From contig NZ_CP154859.1 of NCBI RefSeq assembly GCF_039614725.1, positions 1,364,001 to 1,428,000 of the forward strand: DNA of 64,000 bases, given 5' to 3'. Position numbers and translations under genes: made by a program. Position 1 is the first letter of the stretch. The number at the start of each line of letters is the position of its first letter. The DNA is from Thauera sp. JM12B12 (GTDB taxonomy: Bacteria; Pseudomonadota; Gammaproteobacteria; Burkholderiales; Rhodocyclaceae). The notes under the pieces were generated by a model, which was given only the letters and a program-made list of their open reading frames with translations, had not been told where the DNA came from and searched no databases. Shown here piece by piece: positions 12,669 through 22,451 of the stretch.

Positions 12669-13085
12669 ATGCAGCGCTTTCGTCAACGCCTCCACGTCTG
12701 GATCGCGATCTTCGCGATGGCGATGAGTGCGCTGGCGCCGACGGTGAGTCGTGCGATGGGGCCGGACGAGCATGGCCGCTACCTCGTCCAGGTCTGCTCC
12801 GCGACCGGCGTCGAATGGGTCGCGCTGAGCGCAGACGAAGCGGCCTTCTATGGCGAGACCGGAGCGGTGAGCACCGACTCCGAGCCGGCGGGGCCTTCGC
12901 TCGAGGTGGACGACTGTCCCTACTGCTCTGCTCAGTTCGGCAACGCGCTGTCGCCTCCGCCGTCCTTGCCGCATGTCTTTGCCGTCGCCGGCGGCGCGGT
13001 GCTGCCCGCGCTTTTCCTGGTCTCCCCGCGACCGCTCTTTGCCTGGTCGCCCGCGCATCCGCGCGCTCCGCCCGCGCTCGCCTGA
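12669..13085 (+). CDS. DUF2946-like protein of the copper cluster
   Basis: The 138-aa protein has an N-terminal hydrophobic signal-like segment (residues 9-28, ending SRAM), a Cys pair DCPYCSAQ (C83, C86) and a hydrophobic stretch near residues 100-120, as in DUF2946 proteins. Such genes usually sit with copper transport genes and are presumed to be exported or membrane-bound metal-related proteins; no activity is proven. It is followed by a PCu(A)C chaperone and a copper TonB receptor in the same direction. Confidence 0.7.
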   Translation: MQRFRQRLHVWIAIFAMAMSALAPTVSRAMGPDEHGRYLVQVCSATGVEWVALSADEAAFYGETGAVSTDSEPAGPSLEVDDCPYCSAQFGNALSPPPSLPHVFAVAGGAVLPALFLVSPRPLFAWSPAHPRAPPALA

Positions 13086-13273
13086 CCCTGCGGGCCCCGC
13101 CGGTCGCGTTCAGCTTCCGCGCAGCGCTCATCCAGCCTTGTCTTAAGCTCGCCCTCGCCACCGCATCGTCGGTCGGGCGGGCACGTCGTACGCTGCTTGC
13201 CGTCCTCCGTCACGCATTCGGAGCGCCGGCGTGCGAGCGCGCGGCACCATCGCAGATCCATCGGAGATCCACC

Positions 13274-13744
13274 ATGCACAAGCCGACCTTCGCCACCTCC
13301 CTCCTGGCCGCACTCGTCCTGCTCGGCAGCGCGGCCGCCCACGCCGAAGTCACCGTCGCCGAGCCCTGGGTGCGCGCCACCGTGCCCGCCCAGAAGGCCA
13401 CCGGTGCCTTCATGCAGCTCGAGTCCGACGCCGACGCCCGTCTCGTCTCGGCCGCTTCGCCGGTGGCCGGCGTGGTCGAGATTCACGAGATGGTGATGGA
13501 CAAGGACGTCATGAAGATGAACCGGGTCGATGGCCTGGCGCTCCCCGCAGGGCAGGCCGTCGAGCTCAAGCCCGGCGGCTACCACGTCATGCTGATGGAT
13601 CTCAAGGACCAGGTTAAGGAGGGTGACCAGGTGCCGCTGACGCTGATCGTCGAGAACAAGGACGGCAGCCGCCAGACCATCGAGCTCACCGCGCCCGCCC
13701 GCCCGCTCAATGCGCCGATGAAGATGCAGCACGGCAAGCACTGA
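13274..13744 (+). CDS. periplasmic copper chaperone PCu(A)C
   Basis: The 156-aa protein has a signal peptide with cleavage expected after AAHA (about residue 24), then a cupredoxin-like PCu(A)C domain. The Cu(I) motif H-X10-M-X21-H-X-M is exactly kept: His71, Met82, His104, Met106. A His/Met-rich tail (MKMQHGKH) may bind more copper. PCu(A)C proteins deliver copper to cytochrome oxidase CuA or related sites in the periplasm. The neighbours (DUF2946, TonB copper receptor) point to one copper uptake and handling locus. Confidence 0.92.
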   Translation: MHKPTFATSLLAALVLLGSAAAHAEVTVAEPWVRATVPAQKATGAFMQLESDADARLVSAASPVAGVVEIHEMVMDKDVMKMNRVDGLALPAGQAVELKPGGYHVMLMDLKDQVKEGDQVPLTLIVENKDGSRQTIELTAPARPLNAPMKMQHGKH

Positions 13745-13927
13745 GCGCTCGCCCGAGCGCAGCTAGGCGACGGTCCGAGCCCGGCCCGCGCCGAGGTCTG
13801 CGCTCCGGCGCAGGCTTTCCCTATTCGCACTCCGTGTCTGTTCGCCCCAGGCGAGCAGAGGGGGCTTGTCGCGCCCGCGATCTGAATTCCATCCGCGCGC
13901 AGGCCCGAACAACGAGGATTCTCGACG

Positions 13928-15988
13928 ATGAAAAATACCTTCCGACGCCTGCCACTGGCCGTGGCGATCTCCCTTGCGCTGCCCGCACTTGCAAGCGCCG
14001 ACGATGCCATCCTGGATAGCGTGGTGGTGACCGCCCCGGTCACGCAGGCACCGCTCACGGTCACCACCGACCCCAAGGCGCCTCGCCAGCCGCTGCCTGC
14101 GCATGACGGTGCCGACATGCTGAAGAGCATCCCGGGTTTCTCCGTGATCCGTAAGGGCGGCGCCGACGGCGACCCGGTCTTCCGCGGCATGTCGGGTTCG
14201 CGCCTGAACATTCTTCAGGACGGCCAGGATGTGCACGGCGGCTGCGGTGGCCGCATGGATCCGCCGACCGCCTACATCTATCCGGAGTCGTATGACCGCG
14301 TGACCGTTCTCAAGGGGCCGCAAACCGTGCTCTATGGCGGTGGCAATTCCGCAGCGGTCGTGCTGTTCGAGCGCGACATGACGCGCCTGACCGAGCCTGG
14401 CTGGAGCGCCAGCGGCAGCCTGACCTTCGGCAGTTGGGGGCGCAATGACCAGGTGTTCGATGCGAAGGCCGGCAACCCGGGTGTCTACGCCCGCATCGGT
14501 GCGACGCGTTCCGACATGGACAACTACGAGGATGGCGACGGCAAGGAGGTGCATTCCTTCTATACACGCTGGAGCGCCACCGGTGCGCTGGGTTGGACGC
14601 CGGACGACGATACCCTGCTCGAACTCAACTTCGGCCGCAGTGACGGGGAGGCCGCCTATGCCGATCGCAGCATGGACGGCGTCAAGTTCGAGCGCGAGCA
14701 CGTCGGCGTGAAGTTCGAAAAGCGCAACATCTCGCCACTCGTGCAGCGTATCGAGGCCAACGTCTACTACAGCTACATCGACCACGTGATGGACAACTAC
14801 AGCCTGCGCACGGTCAGCGGGATGAAGATGGTGAACAACCCCGATCGCGAGACCAAGGGCGCGCGGCTCGCGGTCACGCTGACGCCCGCCGAGCGCTGGA
14901 TGTTCACCCTGGGTGCGGATATCAAGGACGACCTGCACACGGTCAGGAAGGCGAAGGGCGCTGCGACTGACGCCTACACGAACCTGAATCGGGACAAGGA
15001 CCTCGGCTTCGAGCGCTATGGTGTGTTCGGCGAGGCGACGTACGGCTTGTCCGCGACCCAAAGGATCGTTGCCGGCCTGCGGCTTGACGAGCACGAAGCG
15101 AAGGACTACCGGACCTCGATCGAAGTCGGCATGAATGTCAGGCCGAACGTGTTCGCGGACGCGTCTCGCGACGAGCGTCTCGAGAGTGGCTTCCTGCGGT
15201 TCGAAGAGGACTACGCAGCGGGGCAGGGCACCTGGTACGCGGGCATTGGCTATGCCGAGCGCTTCCCGGATTTCTGGGAGTTCATGCGCGCAACGCCGAC
15301 GACGCTGGGCACGGGCAGCGTTGCCGACGCCCGCGATTTCGGCAATCTCAAGCCCGAGACGAATGCCCAGATCGACGTCGGGGCCAACTGGGCTGCCGGG
15401 AGCCTGAATGCTTCGGTGGCAGGCTTTTACAGCAAGGTCGATGACTACATGCTGCTGCGTTGGTGGCAGGTCGGCACGACCTCGGTCGCCGACGTCCGCA
15501 ACATCGACGCCACGCTGTATGGCGCCGAAGCCGACCTCACCTGGCGTTTCGCCCCGAACTGGAGTGCGACCGGCACGCTGGCCTGGGTGCATGGCAAGAA
15601 CGACACCGACGGCAAGGCGCTCGCCCAGCAGCCGCCGCTCGAAGCTCGTGTCGCCCTCGAGTACAACGACGGCACCTTCTCCTATGGCGGCCTGTTGCGC
15701 GTGGTTGCCAGGCAGGACCGGGTCGATGTCGGGTCGGGCAGTATCGTCTCCAACGGCAAGGATCTCGGACCCACGCCGGGCTTTGCAACGCTGGCACTCA
15801 ATGCGGGATGGCGCCCCAACAAGGCGACGCTGCTGACCGTCGGCGTCGACAACGTCTTCGATCGCACTTATCACGAGCACCTGTCGCAGGGCAGTGCCGC
15901 GATCGCCGGATATGAGGCCGTCAACAACGAAATCATCAACGAGCCCGGTCGCACCTTCTGGCTGAAGGCGCAGGTCGCGCTCGACTGA
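13928..15988 (+). CDS. TonB-dependent copper receptor (OprC/NosA type)
   Basis: The 686-aa outer-membrane protein has a signal peptide (cleavage near LASADD), a plug domain with a TonB-box-like start (ILDSVVVTAP) and the plug motif SGSRLNILQDGQDVHGGCGG, and a 22-strand-type barrel ending in an aromatic-rich C-terminal strand (FWLKAQVALD). GGCGGRMDPPTAYI is typical of the TonB copper receptor family (OprC, NosA). It imports copper or a copper complex across the outer membrane. The preceding PCu(A)C gene supports copper specificity. Confidence 0.9.
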   Translation: MKNTFRRLPLAVAISLALPALASADDAILDSVVVTAPVTQAPLTVTTDPKAPRQPLPAHDGADMLKSIPGFSVIRKGGADGDPVFRGMSGSRLNILQDGQDVHGGCGGRMDPPTAYIYPESYDRVTVLKGPQTVLYGGGNSAAVVLFERDMTRLTEPGWSASGSLTFGSWGRNDQVFDAKAGNPGVYARIGATRSDMDNYEDGDGKEVHSFYTRWSATGALGWTPDDDTLLELNFGRSDGEAAYADRSMDGVKFEREHVGVKFEKRNISPLVQRIEANVYYSYIDHVMDNYSLRTVSGMKMVNNPDRETKGARLAVTLTPAERWMFTLGADIKDDLHTVRKAKGAATDAYTNLNRDKDLGFERYGVFGEATYGLSATQRIVAGLRLDEHEAKDYRTSIEVGMNVRPNVFADASRDERLESGFLRFEEDYAAGQGTWYAGIGYAERFPDFWEFMRATPTTLGTGSVADARDFGNLKPETNAQIDVGANWAAGSLNASVAGFYSKVDDYMLLRWWQVGTTSVADVRNIDATLYGAEADLTWRFAPNWSATGTLAWVHGKNDTDGKALAQQPPLEARVALEYNDGTFSYGGLLRVVARQDRVDVGSGSIVSNGKDLGPTPGFATLALNAGWRPNKATLLTVGVDNVFDRTYHEHLSQGSAAIAGYEAVNNEIINEPGRTFWLKAQVALD

Positions 15989-16026
15989 CGCTGATCGATC
16001 CGTTTCAGACCGCCGAGCAGCAAAGC

Positions 16027-16068
16027 GAAGCCCCCGGAGCCCTTCTTTGCGAAGGGGCCGGGGGCTTC
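16027..16068. terminator. bidirectional hairpin between receptor and lpdA
   Basis: Eleven-base inverted repeat GAAGCCCCCGG / CCGGGGGCTTC with an imperfect inner stem, in the gap between two convergent genes. There is no strong T-run, so this is a terminator mostly by position and stem strength. Confidence 0.55.
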
Positions 16069-16111
16069 TCCATGGGGCGATCGCTCCGCCCCCGCAAGCG
16101 CGGCGAGTTGC

Positions 16112-17881
16112 TTACTTCTTGCGCATCGGTGGCAGGTCGGTGCAGCTGCCGTGGGCCACTTCGGCCGCCATGCCCACCGTCTCGCCCAGGGTCGGGTGCG
16201 GGTGGATGGTCTTGCCGATGTCGACCGCATCCGCGCCCATCTCGATGGCCAGGCACACCTCGCCGATCATGTCGCCGGCCGAGGGGCCGACGATGGTGCC
16301 GCCGATCACGCGGTGCGTCTCGGCGTCGAAGATCAGCTTCGTGAAGCCGTAGTCGGCGCCGTTGGCGATCGCGCGGCCACTGGCTGCCCACGGGAACTTG
16401 GCGGTGTCGACCTTCTTACCCTCGGCCTTGGCCTGCGCCTCGGTGTAGCCGACCCAGGCCACTTCCGGGTGGGTGTAGGCCACGCCCGGGATCACGGTGG
16501 CGTCGAACGCCGACTTGTGCCCGGCGGCGACTTCGGCCGCCACGTGCGCCTCATGCACCGCCTTGTGGGCGAGCATGGGCTGGCCGACGACGTCGCCAAT
16601 GGCGAAGATGTGCGGCACGTTGGTGCGCATCTGCGCATCGACCGGGATGAAGCCGCGCTCGCCGACGATCACCCCGGCCTTGTCGGCGCCGATCTTGTTG
16701 CCGTTGGGCGAACGGCCCGCCGACTGCAGGATCATGTCGTAGCGCACCGGCTCGGCAGGGGCCTTTTCACCCTCGAACTTGACCCACAGGCCGTCTTCCT
16801 TGGCCTCGACCGCGACCGTCCTGGTCTTGAGCATGATGTTGTCGAAGCGGTGGGCGTTCTGCTTCTCCCACACCTTGACCGCGTCGCGGTCCGGACCCTG
16901 CATCAGGCCGTCCATCATCTCGACCACGTCGATGCGCGCACCGAGCGTGGAGTACACCGTGGCCATCTCGAGGCCGATGATGCCGCCGCCGATCACCAGC
17001 ATCTTGCCCGGCACCTGGCGCAGCTCGAGCGCGCCGGTGGAGTCGACGATGCGCGGATCGCGCGGGATGAAGGGCAGGTGCACCGCGGCCGAACCGGCAG
17101 CGATGATGCATTGCTTGAACTTCACCACCTTCTTGGCGCCGGTCTTGTCCTGGCTGCTGCCGGTGGTCTCCTCGACTTCCAGATGGTGCGGGTCGAGGAA
17201 GTGGCCGTAGCCGCGGATGACGTCGACCTTGCGTGCCTTGGCCATGCCGGAGAGGCCGCCGGTGAGCTTGCCGATCACGCCGTCCTTGTGCTTCCTGAGC
17301 GCATCGACATCGACCGTGGGCTTGGCGAACGTGATGCCGGCGGTGTCGACGTGCTCGGCCTCCTCGATCACCGCGGCCACGTGCAGCAGCGCCTTGGAGG
17401 GGATGCAGCCGACGTTCAGGCACACGCCGCCGAGCGTCGCGTAACGCTCGATGATCGCGGTCCTGAGGCCGAGGTCGGCGGCGCGGAAGGCGGCCGAGTA
17501 GCCGCCCGGGCCGGCGCCGAGCACGACCATGTCGTACTCGACATCGGCCGCGCCGCCGTGGGCAGCGGCAGCAGGCGCAGTGACCGGCGCCGCTGCAGGT
17601 GCCGGTGCGGCGGCGGCCGGGGCAGGCGCTGCCGCGGCAGCACCGGCGGCCTCGACCTTGAGCAGCACGGCGCCTTCGCCGACCTTGTCGCCGACGGCGA
17701 CCAGCACTTCCTTGACCACCCCGGCGGCCGAGGACGGCACGTCCATCGTGGCCTTGTCGGACTCGAGCGTGCAGATCGCGTCATCCACGTTGATGCTGTC
17801 GCCGACCTTGACGAACAGCTCGATCACCGGCACTGAATCGAAATCGCCGATGTCCGGAACCTTGACTTCCACGAGACTCAT
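16112..17881 (-). CDS. lpdA: dihydrolipoyl dehydrogenase (E3) with N-terminal lipoyl domain
   Basis: The 589-aa protein is E3 of the pyruvate dehydrogenase complex; it reoxidises dihydrolipoamide with NAD+. Residues 1-78 form a lipoyl domain (ESDKATMDVPSS, lipoyl Lys43), joined by an Ala/Pro linker (80-112) to the flavoprotein. The FAD motif LGAGPGG is at 121-127, the redox disulfide GGVCLNVGCIPSK has Cys154 and Cys159, and the catalytic HPHPTLGET lies near the C terminus. An N-terminal lipoyl domain on E3 is typical of beta- and some gammaproteobacteria. It is 10 nt downstream of aceF in the aceE-aceF-lpdA operon. Confidence 0.96.
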   Translation of the reverse strand: MSLVEVKVPDIGDFDSVPVIELFVKVGDSINVDDAICTLESDKATMDVPSSAAGVVKEVLVAVGDKVGEGAVLLKVEAAGAAAAAPAPAAAAPAPAAAPVTAPAAAAHGGAADVEYDMVVLGAGPGGYSAAFRAADLGLRTAIIERYATLGGVCLNVGCIPSKALLHVAAVIEEAEHVDTAGITFAKPTVDVDALRKHKDGVIGKLTGGLSGMAKARKVDVIRGYGHFLDPHHLEVEETTGSSQDKTGAKKVVKFKQCIIAAGSAAVHLPFIPRDPRIVDSTGALELRQVPGKMLVIGGGIIGLEMATVYSTLGARIDVVEMMDGLMQGPDRDAVKVWEKQNAHRFDNIMLKTRTVAVEAKEDGLWVKFEGEKAPAEPVRYDMILQSAGRSPNGNKIGADKAGVIVGERGFIPVDAQMRTNVPHIFAIGDVVGQPMLAHKAVHEAHVAAEVAAGHKSAFDATVIPGVAYTHPEVAWVGYTEAQAKAEGKKVDTAKFPWAASGRAIANGADYGFTKLIFDAETHRVIGGTIVGPSAGDMIGEVCLAIEMGADAVDIGKTIHPHPTLGETVGMAAEVAHGSCTDLPPMRKK

Positions 17882-17891
17882 GGCGATCTCC

Positions 17892-19571
17892 TTACAGCAT
17901 CACGCGGCGGAAATCCGCCAGCAGTTGCGCGAGGTACACGTTGAAGCGGGTGGCCAGTGCGCCGTCGATCACGCGGTGGTCCGCGGTCAGCGACATCGGC
18001 AGGGTGAGGCGCGGCACGAAAGCCTTGCCGTCCCACACCGGCTTCATCACCGACTTGTTGACACCGAGGATGGCGACTTCGGGCGCATTGACGATCGGCG
18101 CGAAGTAGGTGCCACCGATGCCGCCCAGCGAGCTGATCGTGAAGCAGGCACCCGACATGTCGGCCGGGCCGAGCTTGCCGTCACGCGCCTTCTTGGCCAG
18201 CGCGCCGGTCTCGGCGGCGATCTCGAACACGCTCTTCTTGTCGGCGTCCTTCACCACCGGCACCACGAGGCCGTTGGGGGTGTCGGCGGCGAAGGCGATG
18301 TTGAAGTACTTCTTGTAGACCAGGTTGTCGCCGTCGAGACTGGTGTTGAACTCGGGGAATTCCTGCAGCGCGCGCACCGAGGCCTTGATGATGAAGGCGA
18401 GCATCGTGAGCTTCTTGCCGGACTTCTCGTGCTCCTTGTTCATCGCCACCCGGAAGGCTTCCAGGTCGGTGATGTCGGCGTCCTCGTGGTAGGTCACCGC
18501 CGGGATCATCACCCAGTTACGGGCGAGGTTCTGGCCGGAGATCTTCTTGATGCGCGACAGCGGCTTGACCTCGATCTCGCCGAACTTGGCGAAGTCGACC
18601 TTGGGCCACGGCAGCAGATCGAGGCCGCCGCCCAGGCTTGCGCCGGCGGCTGCAGCCGGAGTCTTGCCCGGGACCACGCCGCTGGTCATGACGCCCTTGA
18701 TGAAGGCGGCGACGTCTTCCTTGAGGATGCGACCCTTGGGGCCGGTGGCCTTGACCTGGCCGAGATCGACGCCGAGCTCGCGGGCGAAGGCACGCACGGA
18801 CGGGCTGGCATGCACCTTGCCGCCCACCTTGACCGCCGAGGGCGCAGCCGCCGAGGCGACGGGCATCGAGGCGGGCGCGCTCGCGGCCGGGCCGCCGTCG
18901 GCCAGCGGCGCCGGGGAGGAGGCCGGTGCCGCCGCTGCGGCGGTCGCCACCGGCGCGACCGGAACGGCGGCAGCGCTGGCGCCACCCGCGGTCTCGAGCT
19001 TGATCAGGGCCTTGCCCTGGCTGACCTTGTCACCGAGCGCGACCAGCACTTCCTTGACCACGCCGGCGTGCGAGGAGGGCACGTCCATGGTGGCCTTGTC
19101 CGATTCCAGTGTGCAGATCGCATCGTCGACCTTGATGCTGTCGCCCACCTTCACGAACAGCTCGATCACCGGGACAGCGTCGAAATCACCGATGTCGGGC
19201 ACCACCACCTCGACCACGCCGCCGCCCGCGGGCGCCGCTGCAGCGACAGGCGCTGCGGGCGCAGCAGCAGGCGCCGTTGCGGCCGGGGCGGGGGCCGCGG
19301 CGGCAGCGGCCGGCGCAGCCGCTGCGACGCCCGCCGCCTCGACCTTGATCAGCACGCTGCCCTCGGAGACCTTGTCGCCGATGTTGACCAGCACTTCCTT
19401 GACCACGCCGGCGTGCGACGACGGCACGTCCATCGTGGCCTTGTCGGACTCGAGCGTGGCGATCGCGTCATCGACTGCGATCGTGTCGCCCACCTTCACG
19501 AACAGCTCGATCACCGGCACGGCGTCGAAATCGCCGATGTCCGGAACCTTCACTTCAATGAGTTGGCTCAT
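17892..19571 (-). CDS. aceF: pyruvate dehydrogenase E2, dihydrolipoamide acetyltransferase
   Basis: The 559-aa protein has two lipoyl domains (about 3-75 and 118-190, each with ESDKATMDVPSS around the lipoylated Lys; first Lys44) separated by long Ala/Pro linkers. A peripheral-subunit-binding domain follows near 255-290 (ASPSVRAFARELGVDLGQV) and then a catalytic acetyltransferase core with the His-Asp motif DHRVIDGA near 535. It transfers the acetyl group from E1 to CoA. The gene lies 20 nt after aceE. The two lipoyl segments are near-identical, as often seen in this family. Confidence 0.96.
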   Translation of the reverse strand: MSQLIEVKVPDIGDFDAVPVIELFVKVGDTIAVDDAIATLESDKATMDVPSSHAGVVKEVLVNIGDKVSEGSVLIKVEAAGVAAAAPAAAAAAPAPAATAPAAAPAAPVAAAAPAGGGVVEVVVPDIGDFDAVPVIELFVKVGDSIKVDDAICTLESDKATMDVPSSHAGVVKEVLVALGDKVSQGKALIKLETAGGASAAAVPVAPVATAAAAAPASSPAPLADGGPAASAPASMPVASAAAPSAVKVGGKVHASPSVRAFARELGVDLGQVKATGPKGRILKEDVAAFIKGVMTSGVVPGKTPAAAAGASLGGGLDLLPWPKVDFAKFGEIEVKPLSRIKKISGQNLARNWVMIPAVTYHEDADITDLEAFRVAMNKEHEKSGKKLTMLAFIIKASVRALQEFPEFNTSLDGDNLVYKKYFNIAFAADTPNGLVVPVVKDADKKSVFEIAAETGALAKKARDGKLGPADMSGACFTISSLGGIGGTYFAPIVNAPEVAILGVNKSVMKPVWDGKAFVPRLTLPMSLTADHRVIDGALATRFNVYLAQLLADFRRVML

Positions 19572-19591
19572 GTTCTTGTCTCCTTGCGCGC

Positions 19592-22273
19592 TCAGACCGA
19601 CATCGGGTTCGGCTTGGACGGGTCGAGGTTGTACTTGACCAGCGCCGCGGCCACCTTGTCGCGGCCGATCACGCCGTCATCGGCCAACGCCTTCAGCGCG
19701 GCCAGCGTGACCCAGTGGCGATCCACCTCGAAGAAGTGGCGCAGTTGCTCGCGGGTGTCCGAGCGCCCGAAGCCGTCGGTGCCCAGCGTGACGTAGGTGT
19801 TCTTCACGAACGGACGGATCTGCTCTGCGAACATGCGGATGTAGTCGGTGGCGGCGATGACCGGGCCTTTCGCGCCGTCGAGCTTCTGCGCGACGTGCGA
19901 GCTGCGGGGCTCTTCCATCGGGTGCAGCAGGTTCCAGCGCTCGACGTCCTGGCCATTGCGGGCGAGCTCGTTGAAGCTGGGCGCGCCCCAGATGTCGGCT
20001 TCCACGCCCCAGTCGGCCTTGAGCAGCTCGGCGGCGGCGATCACCTCGCGGAAGATCGTGCCCGAACCCATCAGCTGCACGCGCGGACCGCTGCTCTCGG
20101 CGCCCTTGCGGAAGGCGTACAGACCCTTGAGGATGTCGGCCTCGGCGCCCACCGGCATCTCGGGATGTTCGTAGTTCTCGTTCATCACCGTGATGTAGTA
20201 GTAGACGTCCTCCTGTTCGGCGAACATCCGGCGCATGCCGTCCTGCACGACGACCGCGACTTCGTACTGGAAGGTCGGGTCGTAGCTGATGCAGTTGGGG
20301 ATCATGTTGGCCATCAGCAGGCTGTGGCCGTCCTCGTGCTGAAGGCCTTCGCCGTTCAGCGTGGTGCGTCCGGCGGTGCCCCCGATGAGGAAGCCGCGGG
20401 TGCGCTGGTCGGCTGCCGCCCAGCACAGGTCCATGGTGCGCTGCAGGCCGAACATCGAATAGAAGATGTAGAACGGCACCATCTGCACGCCATGCACGCT
20501 GTAGGCGGTACCGGCGGCGATCCAGTCGGCCATCGCGCCCGCTTCGTTGATGCCTTCCTGCAGCACCTGGCCAGTCTGGCTTTCCTTGTAGAACATGAGC
20601 TGGTCATGGTCTTCCGGCACGTACTTCTGGCCTTCCTGGTTCCAGATGCCGTACTGGCGGAACATGCCCTCCATGCCGAAGGTGCGGCTCTCGTCGGGGA
20701 CGATCGGCACGATGTGCTTGCCGATCTGCTTGTCCTTCAACAGCGTGTTCATGATGCGCACCACCGCCATCGTCGTCGACAGCTCGCGGCCTTCGCCCGA
20801 GGCCTTCAGCAGCGCGGCAAACGCATCCAGCGCGGGCACGGCCAGCGGCGCGGCCTTGGTGCGGCGCTGGGGCAGGAAGCCGCCCAGGTCCATGCGGCGC
20901 TGCATCATGTACTTGTATTCGGGGGAGCCTTCCTCGAACTTGAGGTAGGGCAGTTCCTCGAGCTTGTCGTCGGGCACCGGCAGGCCGAAGCGGTCGCGGA
21001 AGCGGCGGATCGCCTCGACGTCCATCTTCTTCTGCTGGTGGCTGATGTTCATGGCCTCGCCGGCCTGGCCCATGCCGAAGCCCTTGATGGTCTTGGCCAG
21101 GATCAGCGTGGGCTGGCCCTTGTGTTCGCTGGCGGCCTTGTAGGCGGAGAAGATCTTGAACAGGTCATGGCCGCCGCGGTTCAGGTTCCACACCTGGTCG
21201 TCGGTCCAGTCGGCCACCAGCGCGCGCAGCTCGGGCGTGTTGAAGAAGTGCTCGCGTACGTAGGCGCCGTCCTTGGCCTTGAAGGTCTGGTACTCGCCGT
21301 CGCAGAGTTCCATCATGCGCTGCTTGAGGAGACCCTTCTTGTCGCGCGCGAAGAGCGCATCCCAGGCCGTGCCCCAGATGACCTTGATGACGTTCCAGCC
21401 CGCGCCGCGGAAGCCGGCTTCGAGCTCCTGGATGATCTTGCCGTTGCCGCGCACCGGGCCATCGAGGCGCTGCAGGTTGCAGTTGATCACGAACACGAGG
21501 TTGTCGAGCTTCTCGCGGCCGGCCATGCCGATCGCGCCGAGCGACTCGACCTCGTCGGTCTCGCCGTCGCCCAGGAAGGCCCACACCTTGCGCTGCTCTG
21601 CGCGCGCGGCGTCGATCATGCCGCGGCTGGCCATGTACTTCATGAAGCGCGCCTGGTAGATCGCGCACAGCGGGCCCAGGCCCATCGACACGGTCGGGAA
21701 CTGCCAGAAGTCCGGCATCAGCCAGGGGTGCGGATAGGACGAGATGCCCTTGCCGCCGACTTCCTGGCGGAAATTGTCCATCTGCTCCTCGGACAGGCGG
21801 CCGAGCATGAACGCGCGCGCATACACCCCGGGCACCGAGTGGCCCTGGAAGTAGATCATGTCGCCGTCGTGCTGCTCGGAGGGCGCGTGCCAGAAATGCG
21901 AGAAGCCGACGTCATAGAGCGCCGCGGCCGATGCGAACGAGGCGATGTGGCCGCCGACGTTGGTGTTCTTGTTCGCCCGCACGACCATCGCCATGGCGTT
22001 CCAGCGGATGTAGGAGTGCAGCTTGATCTCCATGTCCGGATCGCCCGGGTAGGGCGGCTGCTGCTCGGCGGGGATGGTGTTGATGTACTCGGTGGTGGCC
22101 GAGTACGGGATGTTCACCCCTTCCTGGCGCGCGGTGGCGATCAGGGTCTCGATCAGGTAGTGCGCGCGCTGCGGGCCTTCGTGTTCGACGACGGCGGCCA
22201 GCGACTCCAGCCATTCCTTCGTTTCCTGCGGGTCCGTGTCGGTGTGCGGCAGAACGTTGCTGTTTCCGGTCAT
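19592..22273 (-). CDS. aceE: pyruvate dehydrogenase E1 component (homodimeric)
   Basis: The 893-aa protein is the homodimeric E1 that decarboxylates pyruvate with thiamine diphosphate. The ThDP motif begins GDGETDEVES and continues to a downstream NCNLQRLDGPVRGN. The active-site loop and the C-terminal transketolase-like domain are complete. The start ATG (MTGNSNVLPH) is preferred over one five codons earlier because GAGGAG lies 7 nt before it. The first gene of aceE-aceF-lpdA; a good promoter lies about 105-135 nt upstream. Confidence 0.96.
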   Translation of the reverse strand: MTGNSNVLPHTDTDPQETKEWLESLAAVVEHEGPQRAHYLIETLIATARQEGVNIPYSATTEYINTIPAEQQPPYPGDPDMEIKLHSYIRWNAMAMVVRANKNTNVGGHIASFASAAALYDVGFSHFWHAPSEQHDGDMIYFQGHSVPGVYARAFMLGRLSEEQMDNFRQEVGGKGISSYPHPWLMPDFWQFPTVSMGLGPLCAIYQARFMKYMASRGMIDAARAEQRKVWAFLGDGETDEVESLGAIGMAGREKLDNLVFVINCNLQRLDGPVRGNGKIIQELEAGFRGAGWNVIKVIWGTAWDALFARDKKGLLKQRMMELCDGEYQTFKAKDGAYVREHFFNTPELRALVADWTDDQVWNLNRGGHDLFKIFSAYKAASEHKGQPTLILAKTIKGFGMGQAGEAMNISHQQKKMDVEAIRRFRDRFGLPVPDDKLEELPYLKFEEGSPEYKYMMQRRMDLGGFLPQRRTKAAPLAVPALDAFAALLKASGEGRELSTTMAVVRIMNTLLKDKQIGKHIVPIVPDESRTFGMEGMFRQYGIWNQEGQKYVPEDHDQLMFYKESQTGQVLQEGINEAGAMADWIAAGTAYSVHGVQMVPFYIFYSMFGLQRTMDLCWAAADQRTRGFLIGGTAGRTTLNGEGLQHEDGHSLLMANMIPNCISYDPTFQYEVAVVVQDGMRRMFAEQEDVYYYITVMNENYEHPEMPVGAEADILKGLYAFRKGAESSGPRVQLMGSGTIFREVIAAAELLKADWGVEADIWGAPSFNELARNGQDVERWNLLHPMEEPRSSHVAQKLDGAKGPVIAATDYIRMFAEQIRPFVKNTYVTLGTDGFGRSDTREQLRHFFEVDRHWVTLAALKALADDGVIGRDKVAAALVKYNLDPSKPNPMSV

Positions 22274-22307
22274 GGTTCGTCTCCTCATGACTTTCGGTTG
22301 GCGATCC

Positions 22308-22323
22308 CTGCCCTGTAGGGCAG
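22308..22323 (-). other. small hairpin in the aceE leader
   Basis: Six-base inverted repeat CTGCCC / GGGCAG with a TGTA loop inside the untranslated leader of aceE, 35 nt before the start codon. The role is unknown; it may affect ribosome access. Confidence 0.25.
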
Positions 22324-22378
22324 AACGGTTTTTGTTGCGAGCACGACCATGCCGGTTGGCGCACGGCCGACTTTTCGA

Positions 22379-22407
22379 AATATAAAACGTGTTTTCGCAA
22401 TGTGCAA
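22379..22407 (-). promoter_or_regulatory. sigma70-type promoter of aceE
   Basis: Read on the minus strand: TTGCAC (22402-22407), a 17-nt spacer, TATATT (22379-22384). Both hexamers match the consensus in four or five of six positions with ideal spacing, giving a leader of roughly 100 nt before aceE. Confidence 0.65.
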
Positions 22408-22451
22408 TAACTTTTCGCTGAACCGGTGTGTCACTCGCTCCGTATCCGGGG

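Noticed and set aside
17529..22318. Long plus-strand open frames opposite aceE, aceF and lpdA
   Set aside because: Antisense to well-conserved genes; His/Gly/Arg-rich translations without family features.
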